From NCBI GenBank assembly GCA_024509875.1, contig JAMPIV010000584.1:1178001-1242000 (forward strand): a stretch of DNA of 64,000 nt, in the 5' to 3' direction. The DNA is from Oreohelix idahoensis (taxonomy: Eukaryota; Mollusca; Gastropoda; Stylommatophora; Oreohelicidae). Position 1 is the stretch's first letter. Each line of letters opens with the position of its first letter. The notes under the pieces are model-generated. The model was not told the origin of the DNA. It worked only from the letters and a program-made list of their open reading frames with translations, and searched no databases. Of the stretch, positions 1 through 12,131 are shown piece by piece. The position numbers and the translations under genes are program-made.

Positions 1-1
1 G

Positions 2-484
2 TCCTCTCAATACAGCAAAAGCACAAAATTAAGATTATATCAGAGCTGTGTGCTTTCTGTGCTTCTCTATGCGGAATGCTGGAGAGTTACCCAGAAGGAA
101 ATGTCGAAACTGTCCTCTTTTCACACAAAATGCCTAAGAAAAATTCACCGAATGTTTTGGCCAAATACCATCACCAACCAAGATCTGCGTACTCGGAGCA
201 AGCAAGAGGACATGCACACCATCATAGCTGGCAGACGCTGGAGCTGGGTTGGCCATGTCCTCAGAAGAGACCCCGATGCCATCACAAGAACAGCTATGCT
301 ATGGACCCCTGAAGAACAACGAAAGAGAGGCAGACCAAAAACAACCTGGCGGAGGACTGTGGAGGCTGAGATGCAAAGAATGAACCAGAGTTGGGGCACT
401 GTACGAAGGATGGCCGCCGACCGAGCAAAGTGGAATCAATTTGTTGTTGCCCTACAAGACGCCACTAGGCGTGATGGCCACTGA
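2..484 (+). pseudogene. RTE-type LINE, C-terminal end of the reverse transcriptase ORF (5' cut by window edge)
   Basis: The frame is open from the first bases of the window to a TGA at 482-484. It encodes the region after the RT fingers/palm of an endonuclease-RT LINE: LLY-x-ECW, then a GHVLRRD segment, then KRGRPKTTWRRTVEAEM, which is the arginine-rich C-terminal signature of RTE-like proteins. The same signature occurs at 16480-16550 and 63610-63660 in this window, so the assignment rests on internal comparison as well as family knowledge. The catalytic RT motifs would lie left of the window. After the stop, the sequence runs into an AAGAAG-rich tail near 515-525, which is also the tail of the related fragment at 52535-52722. 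It has no neighbours of its own and is a transposon relic, not a host gene. Family placement is good; activity cannot be judged from the part visible. Confidence 0.8.
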
Positions 485-532
485 CTGCTTTGACGGTCGG
501 CGGCTAAGGATCAAAGAAGAAGACACAGCAAT

Positions 533-655
533 TACTGTCGCAGGGGAGTGAAGTGTTAGAGAGTTTACTATACTTTATTTAGCTTCATGAGCTAGGGTGA
601 CCAGTTCCGTTCGTCGTTGCCTTTGCCTTCCCTAACTCATGAGCAGGGTCAGGAA
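533..655 (+). repeat. Dispersed repeat, diverged partner at 30790-30897 (inverted)
   Basis: From ACTGTCG through GGTGACCAGTTCCGTTC to CCTTCCCTAACTC, this segment matches the reverse complement of 30790-30897 with mismatches and small gaps. No coding potential is seen. The LINE tail at 525 ends immediately upstream, so the LINE may have inserted at its border. The family is not identified. Confidence 0.5.
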
Positions 656-1018
656 ACCATTTAAAGCTTGGTGGACTAGAGCGTGACTCTACAAGATTTA
701 GAATCCGGAACCAGGCAGCTTTACAGTGAGAGTCTGGCGCTCTAAGTACTCTGATAATCGAATATGAAAGCTACAAGGTCAGTTCTGGTATATCTTGACA
801 ATATGGTTACCGTAGCAGTGCACAGATAATGACAATTTAACTTGTCAATAGTGACCTTTTGTTTTGTAATAAAATGTTTCCTTGTTTTGGCGAGGCACCT
901 AGACATGGTTACATTAGGCCTATCAGCTAATTCATTTCTAATTTATTCGAAGATCAGAGAAACAAATGATAAACATAATATTCACAGTAACACTGTGTTA
1001 CAATTTTCCATTAAAAAA
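656..1018. other. Unassigned sequence
   Basis: AT-rich sequence with no supported gene, RNA or mobile element. The short open frame at 842-1066 runs into the next LINE insertion and has no recognisable motif. Confidence 0.5.
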
Positions 1019-1030
1019 AACAACACACAC

Positions 1031-1500
1031 TTACTTACTTACTTAGTCGTTCCCCTTCTACCGTGAGGTGTAGAGGTTTGGAAGAGAGAGCACCAGACCA
1101 TTCTATCAGCTGTCTTCTTCCTGGCCTGGTTCCATTCTAGTCCTCGGTCCTTCAAAGATTGTCTAATGTTATCCTCCCAGCGGACTCTGGGTCGTCCTGG
1201 AGGTCTGGATCCCTGGCTCTTTGTTTCCCATGCTTGTCGTGGTAGCCGATCTTCTCCCATTCTGCAGACATGGCCAAACCATCTTAGTTGGGACTGTTCT
1301 ATTTGGGTCTGCAGCGGATGGGATTTTAGGCCTTGACGGATCGTCTGGTTGCGGACCATGTCTCTTCTTGTTACTTCAACCACTTTCCTCAGATACCTCA
1401 TTTCTGAGGAAAGTGGTTGAAGTAACAAGAAGAGACATGGTCCGCAACCAGACGATCCGTCAAGGCCTAAAATCCCATCCGCTGCAGACCCAAATAGAAC
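1031..1500 (-). mobile_element. 5'-truncated RTE LINE copy with fold-back 5' end
   Basis: Read on the minus strand, 1403 down to 1031 is the 3' end of the same LINE that is intact at 13494-16660, covering the GRPRVRWEDN segment and ending in a tail of TAAG units (plus strand: ttacttacttactta). Beyond the LINE 5' truncation the sequence turns back on itself: 1404-1500 is the exact reverse complement of 1296-1392. The whole structure is flanked by AACAACACACAC at 1019-1030 and 1498-1509, so it looks like a single insertion event rather than two. Open frames on both strands here (1039-1539 minus and 1221-1526 plus) are consequences of the palindrome and the LINE coding sequence, not separate genes. 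Confidence 0.85.
1296..1500. repeat. Perfect inverted repeat, 97-bp arms, 11-bp loop
   Basis: The arms are 1296-1392 and 1404-1500, with loop 1393-1403 (atacctcattt). The arms start at CCTCAG/CTGAGG, a pair of 6-mers that is native to the LINE (16286-16291 and 16303-16308 in the intact copy). This is what self-priming of a cDNA 3' end would produce. Confidence 0.9.
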
Positions 1501-1509
1501 AACACACAC

Positions 1510-3489
1510 ACACAAACACAAAATGAGAACGAAAAACAAATCATGAACTTAAGGGTATGAGAAAAGAAATAAACAGAACACGAAAAGACAGAGTGAAAAA
1601 CTAGAAGATCAGGAAATAGTCTGAATAAAATACAACAATATTGTACTTGCATTCGACCGGAAACTAATAATCTAAATAGTGCGCTGTATTACAATACATG
1701 AAAAAAGGTCAACTGTAAAAAAATAATAAACTTATGATAAGCCTAAATATGTAACTTAATCGCCTGTAGTCACTGTTCGTGGGCCGGTGTTGTCACCATG
1801 TATCCATCCCATAACCACGTCTCTTAAGTTCCGAGATTATAACGAAGAGAACCTAAATACGTTTCTCCCTCGCTCCCATTTTGAACACTAGTATTCTCGT
1901 GACGTACGGAAACCTGAGAGAGAAGGCAATTAGAGAAATGGCTGTAAACAAAACAAAAATCATTGGCTTAAATATACCCTGATGATACTACTTTAGCCAG
2001 GTTGAAATGTTTTATACACGTACTTTTCTATTGAGTACATCATTCAGCGTTGTCAGTTAATTTCCCCCAACAACAAACGTTGAGAAACGAATATCTCAAT
2101 AGCAGCTCTGTTGTCTGGAAATACGGGATATAGTTAGTTCAATTAAGTCACACAAACGGCTAACATATCAGCAGACTAGCTGCCTCGAAGCCTGTGTGTT
2201 TCTGGAAATGTCAACATAAACCAATGTTATATCTGATTCCTACTGTGTTTTTTTTCATGGTTTTGGGAACGATGTAAAAACATTACTTTATTTAACTGGC
2301 AACTTCCACCGTGTCTCAGGATGTGTGTATGTGTGTGCGCGCGCTTGCTTTCCTGAACAAAGTTTAGCTCTGGGAAGATAGTCGTTCAACAAAACTATTA
2401 AAATACTTGAATTTTTCGGCCAATGAAAACAGACACACATACAAACACGTATCTATTTACTGATACATGTTAGCTGGGATGCCTTGTAATTAAAGGTACG
2501 CTACGACTTTTGATAAAGTTTTGTATTCCTTATGTTTCTTACAGAAATAAGAAGCATCTTGTTTATTCGCAGAATGAGATATGATTGTTTAATATGATTT
2601 GATCTTGACATTCAGCCTCAAATTCTTTAGCAATGTATATATATATAGTATATATATGTCACAACTAATTTATTTTGTTTTGCTTCATTAAATTTGTTTA
2701 TAATTGTTATTGCACAAACTGATGCTGATTTCAGTAGACACTGTCACATATTTATGTTCACATTACCTTTTCACTACCTATCATATATTACTTTTCTTTT
2801 CTGGTTATATACTATTTTATTACATAACGTACCCCCTTCTCTTGTTCTATTTCTAATAAAAGTTCCACATCTGTAGGAAGGTGACATGAATGCTCATATT
2901 CTAATAGGGGGCTTATTTGTTGGTCATATGGTTTACGTCTTAGAAGGAAGTGCACTGTAGTATCTTGTATATATATATACATATATATATATGTATAGCT
3001 AAGTTTTCTGTTAGATACGCGTCAGAATTTCGCTTTAAGAGCTCCAAAGGTCCAGTACTGCGACTGGCATGTACTTACGACTGTCATTAATTGATCTGTT
3101 TATGTTTTCCTGGTTTGCTAGTTTCCCTACGCCTTACCGCCTTGTTTGATACCTACCACTATTTATCGGAATGTTCCGAAGTATCGAATGATTCACGACA
3201 CACAATGGATATTCAGAACGAATATTATTTATAATTTTTTAATTATATAATTTAAGCTTAATTCCTTGTTATATAATTCCAAGGGCGTGTCGTACGGTAG
3301 GTTAATTGTTTTACTGGGCCCGTCTAAGTAAAGAGTGACTGTTGACAGATACACGAGAAGGTATAGAAAATTGATTTCGCAGGTGGTAGGTTGAGGGAAA
3401 GATATGTCTCTGGAGTGAGTAGGTTTCTCTCCTCCAGCCTATCCGTACAACTATACTTTGTTTATAAGACAGTTTTTTCCTCCCTATCT
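1510..3489. other. Unassigned AT-rich DNA with simple repeats
   Basis: No gene is supported. The stretch contains TA-alternating tracts at 2634-2657 and 2966-2998 and a TG/CG alternating tract at about 2322-2344. Open frames such as 2694-2876 are short and without recognisable motifs. Confidence 0.6.
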
Positions 3490-6232
3490 AAAATAAGACA
3501 AGTTACTCTGCACACACACAACACTATGTGACAACAAGACACACACACACGTGAAAAACTAAGGATAAATGGGTATGGGTCTGACCAACACACAAAGTTA
3601 AATTTCTTTGTTGTTTATTATCACTAAACTTGTTACAACATCAAATATCCAAAATATCAAGAAATCATTTACATATAGAAAGTAAAGAAGAATGGCGCGC
3701 CTTCACCGTATAGAGAAAAAAACCCAAAGAAATATTAACCCAAAGGTTGAAGGTTAGCACATGGTTACCGAATAAACAATCTTAGTACAATATATGACCA
3801 AGTAAAGTAAACAAAAATCAAACAACCAAAATTAATAGATATTTCCCAGAAAGAACAAGAAAATCATCACACACTCTCTCACTCAGTGGCCACTTCTCAC
3901 TCTCTTACCTAGTGTCTTTTACCCGTGGGTCTGTGGTATCCCTTGGTAACAGATTATTCCTCCAATATAATCCCTATTTCGCTGTGATTAATGTATCACT
4001 CCAGCTGTCGAGGATACAAATTGGCCCCAGTTCATCCCAAAAAAGAAACTAATGAGGTAAACGCCGAATCTGGTATTTTCCTCGATTAATCCTGGTAGCA
4101 ATCAATATAAATCGTAAAGGTTATCGTCACTGTTCTTAACTATCACTTTTTCTTCGATGGGATGCACAGGGGAATATAGTCTAGACACTGGAGCTACAAC
4201 TGAATAAAATCGTTGCGACAACGCTTGCAGTGTACGGGCGGGGGGGGGGGGGGGGGGGGCTTGTTTCCCGCTCGGTCTGGAACCTCTATCTGGATACAGG
4301 TTACATTACAAATAGGCGAATAGCGTGGAAATCCTTGATGTTTACCATTTTAGGAGAGGGGAATACTTCTAGTATCTGGGAAAATCCGGTTGCTTCAAAT
4401 GTTAAAAAATGATGATGATCTTATCAGGTACACGCCACTGTGGGGCCGTTAAAATATGTCCTGGATTTGGTAAGTCCAGTAGTATAATTTATAGTCACAC
4501 AATTTCATCTGGCTAGTACACACTTATAAATGATAAAGAAAAGAAAAAGACCGCTGGTCGTCCACTTGGGGGATCAGGTCTGCAAAAAATACAAGAAAAC
4601 ATTTGTGGAAAAATGTTATCTTTCTATGTAAATATATATATATACGGACGGCACAAGACAATCTCTCATCCGCTCTGTCAATCCTGACGAATTTAAAAGA
4701 TTCACGGTGTTTGCCCTGCGCCTACACTCACAGACGTCGCTGGCCGCTGATTTGGTTCGGACCGAGTCGATGATGACTCACCCGCACCGTCTCTCGCATA
4801 GCACAGTGTGTTATTTATTATTTTTTCATACGCACCATGTAACATAATCCCCTATCATTTAGTTAGCTATTAAATTGTCGGTGTCTGTTACTTTGTCGTA
4901 TAGGCATTTAAAAAATAATAGACGTTATGTCAACACAAATTACAAAGGAAATATAAACATGTATTCTTTTCTCCCGCTGTCAGTCGTCTACTGCCTCTAA
5001 GCCCGGTCTGGTTAACAGTCGTGTTTATCTCTCTCTGCTGGGGAGTTAAGTGGAGCGTCCGTCTACACTGTAAACAAAATTACGGTCTCGTCTCAGTTAT
5101 GTAGCGTCGGGTGGCGTGGTCTAACATTTTACTTGGATATCTGGTTATGATAAATCGCTACGCGTTATTTTATTTAATTCGCCTTACTAGTAAGAAAAAA
5201 TCTAAGTGAAGTATAAGGGTCTAACTTTAAATGCTATCACCGTGAAAAACCTCTAATACTTAGGACTATTTTCCTCTTACCAAAAATCCAGAATGAAATC
5301 TCCACAAATCACTTATAAACAATATCCAAAAGAAATGGTTTTATGACTGTGCGCTGGACTCTATTCAAATTCTGACTGACGACTGATGGCTGGGTTTTTT
5401 GAAACAGCAGTATATATATCATAGATTGCTCTTGATCTCTAATGGCGTTATTTCGCACTCCTGTGTGGGACAAAAATTCGGGAGCTAGAGTTATCAAGAT
5501 GAAAGGCTTTACGGTTCGGTCTTCCAGAGTTTCTCGTCTGGAGCTTTGACCGACATCAAAAGACTTTTGTTCCACTAGCTGGTTTCCCTTTAGAATGCCC
5601 GTGTTCACGATCAAAGGAGACTAGAGGGTTTCTAGATTTCCTCTGAATGAACTTCAAAGGGATCTGTTCCGTTTCTCTCACGTGTTGTCTGGCTGTCGAG
5701 TATTGTATGATTGACAGATGAGCTCGCGTGAGTGGAACGTAGTGGAACAAAAACATGATTTGTTTCCTGCTATGACTGACAGGTCAACGAAGATTGTAAA
5801 CACTGCGTTGGCCAGTGTTTAAAGAAAAAAGGGCGGGTGACAAAAGGGTGAGCTCAGACAGAAAGGACAGGTAGTTTAATGCATGTTGTAGCTAGCAAAT
5901 CCGAGAGCAGCTATTAGGTTACAATAGGCTGTTTGATTACCGTAGACTCTTTTTCATTACACGTCACAGGGCGTTATTCCTAAAGCTACTTCTAATGTTC
6001 TTAGTGATGTTAATTTGGATACGCCAGCCAGTGTACATAATGCTTAGTGTTGTATCCTATCTACATATGACAATCAGCGGTACTATTCTTGGAAAACATT
6101 CTATAGAGATACAATCAAGCTGGCCACTGCTTTCTTTGAAAATATTAAATTAGATGTCTGATAATGTACGAAGCAGGAGAAGAAAAAGTGTCATATCTAA
6201 CTGAATCTTCTTCCTGCGTGCTGCAGCATCGC
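3490..6232. other. Unassigned; possibly a decayed LTR or other old repeat
   Basis: No coding region is recognised. The left part (about 3520-3860) has the composition of the LTRs in this window read on the minus strand: ACAC-rich start, TTTATT motifs and a run of AAATATC-like words. I could not find matching ends with a target duplication. Open frames at 5309-5614 and 5556-5756 (minus) have no recognised motifs. Confidence 0.35.
4240..4259 (+). repeat. Poly-G tract (20 G)
   Basis: Twenty consecutive G follow GTACGGGC. The tract could form a G-quadruplex on the plus strand. Its length is also a likely place for sequencing or assembly error. A shorter run of 12 G lies at about 40388-40399. Confidence 0.85.
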
Positions 6233-8932
6233 TGTGGTGGGTTTTGATGTTATAAGTATTAGTTATTGTTATTATTTGTCTACAGAGTGAGGTCAAGCTA
6301 TGTAGGTCCCTGAGTATAATGATGGAAAAATGATGTACTGTCAGAGTACCTAACTGCTACCACCCGGTGATCTCACTCTGCGAATATTTTGAACCTATTT
6401 ATTTTATTTGACTAGTGTCTAGGGGAATGAATGTATGATGTGATGTTGATAACATACATACACAACTGTAACTCAAGATAAGAAACTCAAGTAAAACAGG
6501 GGTTAACTTTTGTTGAAATTAAATCTTTTGTACACTTTTATTCTCCTGAACCTCACATTCTTTTGGAACAGGAGTAAAATTAAAAAAATTAATAAAGGTA
6601 GTTTTATCTATCAATATGTATACAGTTAATTAAATACAAAGGACTTCTTGTCCATACTAAGTGTTTAATAAACAAATTCCTAGAATGTATCCCTTTTTGA
6701 CGAACTGGGGTCTTATACTATATCACTAGTTGGAGAGACTGATGTCCTCATCACTTCACTCGAAATGTATTAATAAAATAAGTGTGGAGAATAATTAAAT
6801 AAAACGTCATAAGCCCAAACCATGAGGGCTTATCTCCTGTTCTTGTTGAAAATGGAAGTCTTCCTGATGATACTGCCCACTCTTCTTCACAAGAGGGTCT
6901 CCTGGAGGAAATAAGTAACTTGCTGTAATAACTGCCCACTCTTCTACACAAGAGGGTCTCCTAGAATCATCTGATATCTGATTTCTTCACATATACCAGA
7001 CAGAATGCCTAGTATTCAGCATCTCCAGTTATGTTTGACATGATAATAGACGATTCAACCCTGCAACAATGAAATAATGCCTTCCTAAATATACTTTATA
7101 AATATATCTCCACATTTAACAACTATCATCTTCAAACATTTCTAGTGATCAGCTACCATTGCTAATCCATAGCTTCAGTCTCTAACTGTTTGTGATTTCA
7201 TCATCCTCAGTGGGTACCTGCTCTTCCCAACATATCTTCAACGCCTCTGTCACTTAATCTTGGTTATCGTTCATCTCTTCAGTTAGGGATACAATCATCT
7301 TTTTGTAGCTCTCTGACTATTAATTTATTTTCTTTTTTTTAGAATGACATCATATGTAGTGTCCAAAAGTTTTTGGAACACTGTGATCTGCAAAAGACTG
7401 CCAGTAGCTTTCTGGTCTTACAATTTATTTCAATGTTATAGCAATAATCAAATACAATTTTTCTTTTGACTGCTTCCCAAATCTGCCTTAGGCATACATT
7501 TGCTCCATAGGCTGTCATAAGTTTCCAAAATGACTAAGTCGTACAACCTAAGATTTTTGTTAGGCGCCGTATCTTGGATCGCCTTTTCCTAATATTAATA
7601 TTAATAAATCATTTCTCACCGCGAAATCAATGAAATATTTCACACACAAGGAATAGATTGACTAGCACTCGTTTGTCCAAATAAAGATCGCCGTCTGGTA
7701 CAGACTGCAGAAACTGACTTTCACTTCTACACTTCTGTGGTCAAACTTTCACTTGTTGTAAAATTATTCTTCAAATGGCGCTCTAGGCTTGTACCCTATC
7801 ACTATTATCAATCTCTTTGGCCAATGGAAACTGCGCATCCGAAATTAACTCTCTTTTTTGAAAAACCCCACCTTTTGGGTTATCAATACGTTTGCTTGTC
7901 TGATCCCTCTATTACTATGTAAAAATACGGTTCTCGTGGCTAACAAATCTGCAGTTTCCACCTCCCCTTTTCTAACTATTGGTGTACCCAATCAAATCGA
8001 GTCAATAATATTTGACTGCAGCGGACAATTTTCAAAACTGAACCATTGTGGGTTATCCGTGTGTCTGCCAGTCTGTCTCAGTTCTACGATATCTGGGTTA
8101 TTTATGGAGCGTTTTTAATTATTAAAACTGATTATTAAACTGCTTGTTTGCATCTATCATTCTATCTAAGTTTTATTTTCCTCTCTATCATCGTTTTCAC
8201 TTTTGTACTTTTTCCTTTTATTATCATGGGCTCTTTTCACTGTGCTAACATATCAGGGAAAGAAAGGTTCTAAGTCCCGATAAGTTATATATGGTATTAT
8301 ATTAAACAACAGTACTCTATTGTCAAAGTATCTCTTTTATTTACTGTCTTTCGTTTTTAATGAAGAAATAAATATTCTTAGTTTCACTTTTGCCTCTTGC
8401 ACAATGCAGTTGAGTCCAAATTTCCAAGTAGACGCGATTTTTTTTCTTTTTACAATTCACCATCGTTTTCCCCTCTCTAAGCACGCGATAGGCGTCTGTC
8501 ACGCTTCCGTCAGCAGAAGTGAGAGGGTGCGGGCAGGTTAAGATTTTTTTTTCTCAAATACTCCGGTGCTGGGGGACTTAGATACAATACAAGTGGCGTA
8601 GTTATTTATAGATTTTGGACAGTAGCCTCTTTTCTTTTACTCCTATACTCCTTCACTCTTTTGAACTAAACGATGCCTTGGCCGCTTTCCAAGTCATTCT
8701 AACGTTACTTTTTAAAATTAGGGCGGAGCTACCAAAAAGCTTGTACTGCAGGGAAGGGGATATTATTAGCAAATCTTCAATACTTTAAAATCCAGCGCGG
8801 ATCGCTGACAAAAAGTGGTGGCGTTGCCCTATTCAATTATTGTCCAATTTAAAAAAGACCATAGTAGCAGAATCTATAGAATAATATCTTATACATGATT
8901 TGAGGAGGGAGGTTCAAACTGACTTTATCACA
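6233..8932 (-). repeat. 3' LTR of element A (2700 bp)
   Basis: Matches the split right LTR along its length with roughly 1-2% differences by eye. About 240 bp (roughly 7871-8110) are absent from the right copy at the point where element B sits. The ends are TG...CA. Confidence 0.9.
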
Positions 8933-8950
8933 CACCTCCCCTCTTAAAAG
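8933..8950 (-). promoter_or_regulatory. Polypurine tract of element A
   Basis: On the minus strand this reads CTTTTAAGAGGGGAGGTG directly against the LTR start, the expected position and composition for the plus-strand primer of an LTR retrotransposon. Confidence 0.7.
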
Positions 8951-9007
8951 TCTGCATCCGAATGCAGATTATAATCTGTTTGAACAATCCCGATCCAATT
9001 AACTCAA

Positions 9008-10915
9008 CTAGGCTTTATGAGTGTCCTGGGTGTCTGCCGGAGGGTGTCTGCTCAAAAAATCAGCCCCAACATGTTGCGATCCAGGAATGTATTCAATGGT
9101 AAACAAATATGGTTGAATGAGAAGAGACCACCTTAATAAACGGGCATTTCCATGTTTTGCCTGTGCCAAGAATATTAATGGCTGATGATCCGATTGTACC
9201 ACGAATGTTCTACCATATAAATAGATCTGGAACTTTTTGATCGCCCAGACTAAAGCTAAACATTCTTTTTCAATTGTTGAGTAATTTTGTTCCGCTCGGT
9301 TTAATTTGCGACTGGCATAAGCAACTGGGTTCAATTCCCCAGCTGGTGAAGAGGACCTTTGTAACAAAGTGGCCCCCAGGCCCACATTACTAGCGTCCGT
9401 TCTTACCACGAATTCCTGACTCAGATCAGGTAATTTCAATATAGGCTTGCTTGTGAGTTTTTCCTTTAACTCATTATAGGCCAATTCACATTCTGCCGAC
9501 CATTCAATTTTATCCGGTTTTCCTTTGCGAGTTAAATCCGTCAGAGGCGCACACACAGAGTAAAAGTTTTTAATGTACTTTTGATAAAACCCACAGAGTG
9601 AAACAAAGGATCGCACATCCTTCTTAGTCTGTGGTCTGTGTGCTCTCTGTAATTTCTCCAGGTTCTTGGGGTCAGGGGTCATGCTACCCTGATGTACCGT
9701 ATGTCCCAAGAATTCCAATTCCTTGCATCCAATACAACATTTTGTTGGTCTAGCAGTCAAATTTGCCTCTCTGAGTCTATCAAATAGCATATTCAAAGAG
9801 TTAACGTGTTCTTCAAATGTTTCCGTAGCGATGAGGATATCATCCATGAAATTTGTTATACATGGGTTTTTCAGGGGATCCAACAATTTTCGCATCATTC
9901 TGGAAAACACACTCGGGGCATTATTCAATCCAAACGGTAACATGTTAAACTCATAGTGCCCTTCCGATGTGCTAAACGCCAGATAAGGTCGGATCTCAGG
10001 CTTCACTGGAATTTGGTAATATCCCTTGCTGAGATCTACCTTGGAAAAATATTTTGCCTTGTTCAGCCTGGCAAACAGTTGGTTAGTATCAGGTAATGGA
10101 TCCACCTGACTTTCTGTGACAGCATTCAGTTTCCTGTAACCTATACACAGTCTATGTTCTCCAGAGGGTTTCCTCAACAATACCACACTGGAGCTATACG
10201 GAGATTCACTGTGAGAAATGATCCCTTCTTGTAACAGATACTAAATCTCCTCTTTCAAAGCTTTCTCTTTTGCGAATGGAATAGAATAAGCTCTCATACA
10301 GATGGGTGTTGGGTCTAGTAGTTTCATGTCATATTCCAACAAGTTTGTGTGCCCCGGTTTATCCGTTAACACGTCTGTATGATTCTCCAGAACCTTTTGA
10401 ATCTTCTCCCTCTGACTTTTCGTCAAATGTTTACTGATCTTTACCTGTGCCGGAGTCTCACAGGGTTTCAGTGGGTATTCAACAGAGGTGAAAGGTTCAT
10501 TCTTCATTTCAGTGGCTATGGCTAAGGCCATTAAGTGTGTTCCTTCCTGAGTGCTTCTGTCAAGATACTTCTTTAAAAGGTTCACATGATACACTTTTTC
10601 CTTCCCTTTCTTGTCTATCTTGTAATTAGTTCTAGATACCTTTTCTAAAACTGTGTATGGACCTTGCCATCCAATTTGAAGTTTGTTGCTGCTGCCGGGT
10701 AGTAGAAGGAGCACCTTCTCCCCCACAGCAAGCTCATTATCCCTCGCTTTCTTATTGTAATATGCAGCATGTTTCTTCCTGGCTTGTCTTAGGTTATCAT
10801 TTGCAAGTTTCCAGCCAGTTTTCAAACGTGTGGTCAGCTCGTTCACATACTGATATGATGAGGTTACAGTTTCTTCTGCCTTCTCATCTGTCCATGTCCT
10901 CAATAAGGCTTCCAA
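9008..10915 (-). pseudogene. pol: Element A pol: integrase C-terminal domain, reverse transcriptase, RNase H
   Basis: One reading frame interrupted by a single TAG at 10239-10241. The first part (10915-10242) carries the integrase tail: a helical KLANDNLRQARKKHAAYYNKKA segment, then a GPY/F-type module (GWQGPYTVLEKVSRTNYKID). The second part has RT, with KVDLSKGYYQ (catalytic Asp about residue 51 of this part), FMDD at 113-116 in place of the common YxDD, and CIGYRKLN where relatives have VDYRKLN. RNase H follows with acidic residues in RTDAS (264), EKECLAL (308), QSDHQ (333) and GADFLSR (376). The frame ends at 9008 near the 3' LTR. RT downstream of the integrase tail in the same frame is direct evidence for the INT-RT order. 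Two changes at conserved positions plus the stop argue against activity. Confidence 0.9.
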
Positions 10916-10935
10916 TTGACCTTTTATTGGTCTTG

Positions 10936-11265
10936 TTAATTTTGGTTGGCTATTCGGCAGACCAATTTTTCATGGCACCGGTAATTATCATGTAACTGGA
11001 AGTATGGTGGTGGTGATCTTCCTCCCTTTTGTTTGTAATCACACACGAACCGTCCACTACCAATTCTTTTCCTGGGGTTTCCCCGCAGTTTCAGTTTCAA
11101 AGTGAGGGGACTTCCCTCCTTTCTATTTTCGTCCAGTTCCCGGAATTCCGACCAAGGGATTGTCGAGTGGGACTGGGTTGAGGTTACTTTTTGTATCCTA
11201 TTCATAGTGGCCATTCTAACTGATTTTTGTGAAGACTGTGTGTGAAAAGGGGTTTTCCTATCCAC
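10936..11265 (-). other. Open segment replacing the integrase catalytic core of element A
   Basis: A 109-codon open frame lies where the DDE core should be, between the integrase zinc domain (about 11290-11520) and the integrase tail (10915 leftwards). It is basic and polar (FRELDENRKEGSPLTLKLKL) with none of the Asp/Asp/Glu motifs seen in element B (residues 225, 264, 300). About 200 residues of core are missing and about 110 unrelated residues stand in their place. I do not recognise the segment. It may be a recombination insert or a foreign fragment. Confidence 0.5.
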
Positions 11266-11289
11266 CGTGTCTACCTTAACCTATTTATT

Positions 11290-12131
11290 TTTCTTTTTAT
11301 TGTCAGGCCTGTTTTCACCGTAGTGTTTTGTAGGTCCTGATTATTTTCCCATCGTGTGGGCTTTCCCTTGTGACATTGGTCGCAGGCCTCCACAAATTCT
11401 GCAACGTCTGCAGCTACGCCTGGCCAAAAGAATGACATAGATACTTTTTGATCTGTAGTACCTATTTTCTCATGTACACCGTCTGATGTAACATGTCATC
11501 TTTTTATCACTTTCTCCTTATATGAAGTGGGAAGTACCAGTTGTCCGTGACCATTTGAACCATTTCCGGCCTTCCTATACATTAGTTTATTCTTCATATA
11601 AAATTCTCCTTTATTAGGAGGGGTATAGCACTTTGGGAGTTTCTTAAAACACGGCTTCAATGACTTGTCCTCAGCATGTGCTTTCCTCATCTCCTCTGGA
11701 TGAGTATTTATTGGGTTGTCCTCCTCCTTCTTTGCCTGTGACCTGGTCTGTACTGCGGCCATGATCACTGGTCTTTTGGGATTTCCCAAGAACACATATT
11801 TACACCCCAATATTAGAGGGTAGATTGGTTCGTTTATCACTGCTGCTCTAATCCCTCCTTCCACATAGCGAGTTTTTACTCTTATTCTAGCAATGGGAAG
11901 TGTCATGGTTGCTACCTCCTTTGTCGCCCCTTAGATCTACACTGTTTCTGTGGTATATTGATATGGGTGAACTAAGTGAGAACTCACGACTGAGTCAAAA
12001 TCCAATCCTGTATCAAAAAGGCACCTTATGGTGGACCCATTGCATACCACATCTTCACAAACAGGGGATGATAAGGTTCCTGCTGTCCAGTAAGTTTGTC
12101 CTGTCTCCCCTGGTTTTCTGTTTTCATGCAT
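11290..12131 (-). pseudogene. Element A protease and N-terminal zinc domain of integrase
   Basis: The protease begins in the frame ending at 12131 with CLFDTGLDF, the DTG active site of retroviral-type aspartic proteases. It continues, after two stop codons near 11930, into ARIRVKTRYVEGG and PLILGCKYVFLGNP, the usual flap and ILG end of the fold. The same frame goes on into the integrase region (HAEDKSLKPCFKKL) and stops near 11496. After a frame change, WPGV and CDQCHKGKP mark the HHCC zinc domain, around 11350-11420. The DDE core is not present further on. The gag frame is shifted relative to this one at about 12030-12100, so the boundary with gag was either a frameshift site or is broken. 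Confidence 0.75.

Noticed and set aside
1221..1526. Plus-strand ORF of 101 codons overlapping the LINE fragment
   Set aside because: It is a by-product of the palindrome and of the LINE read on the wrong strand.
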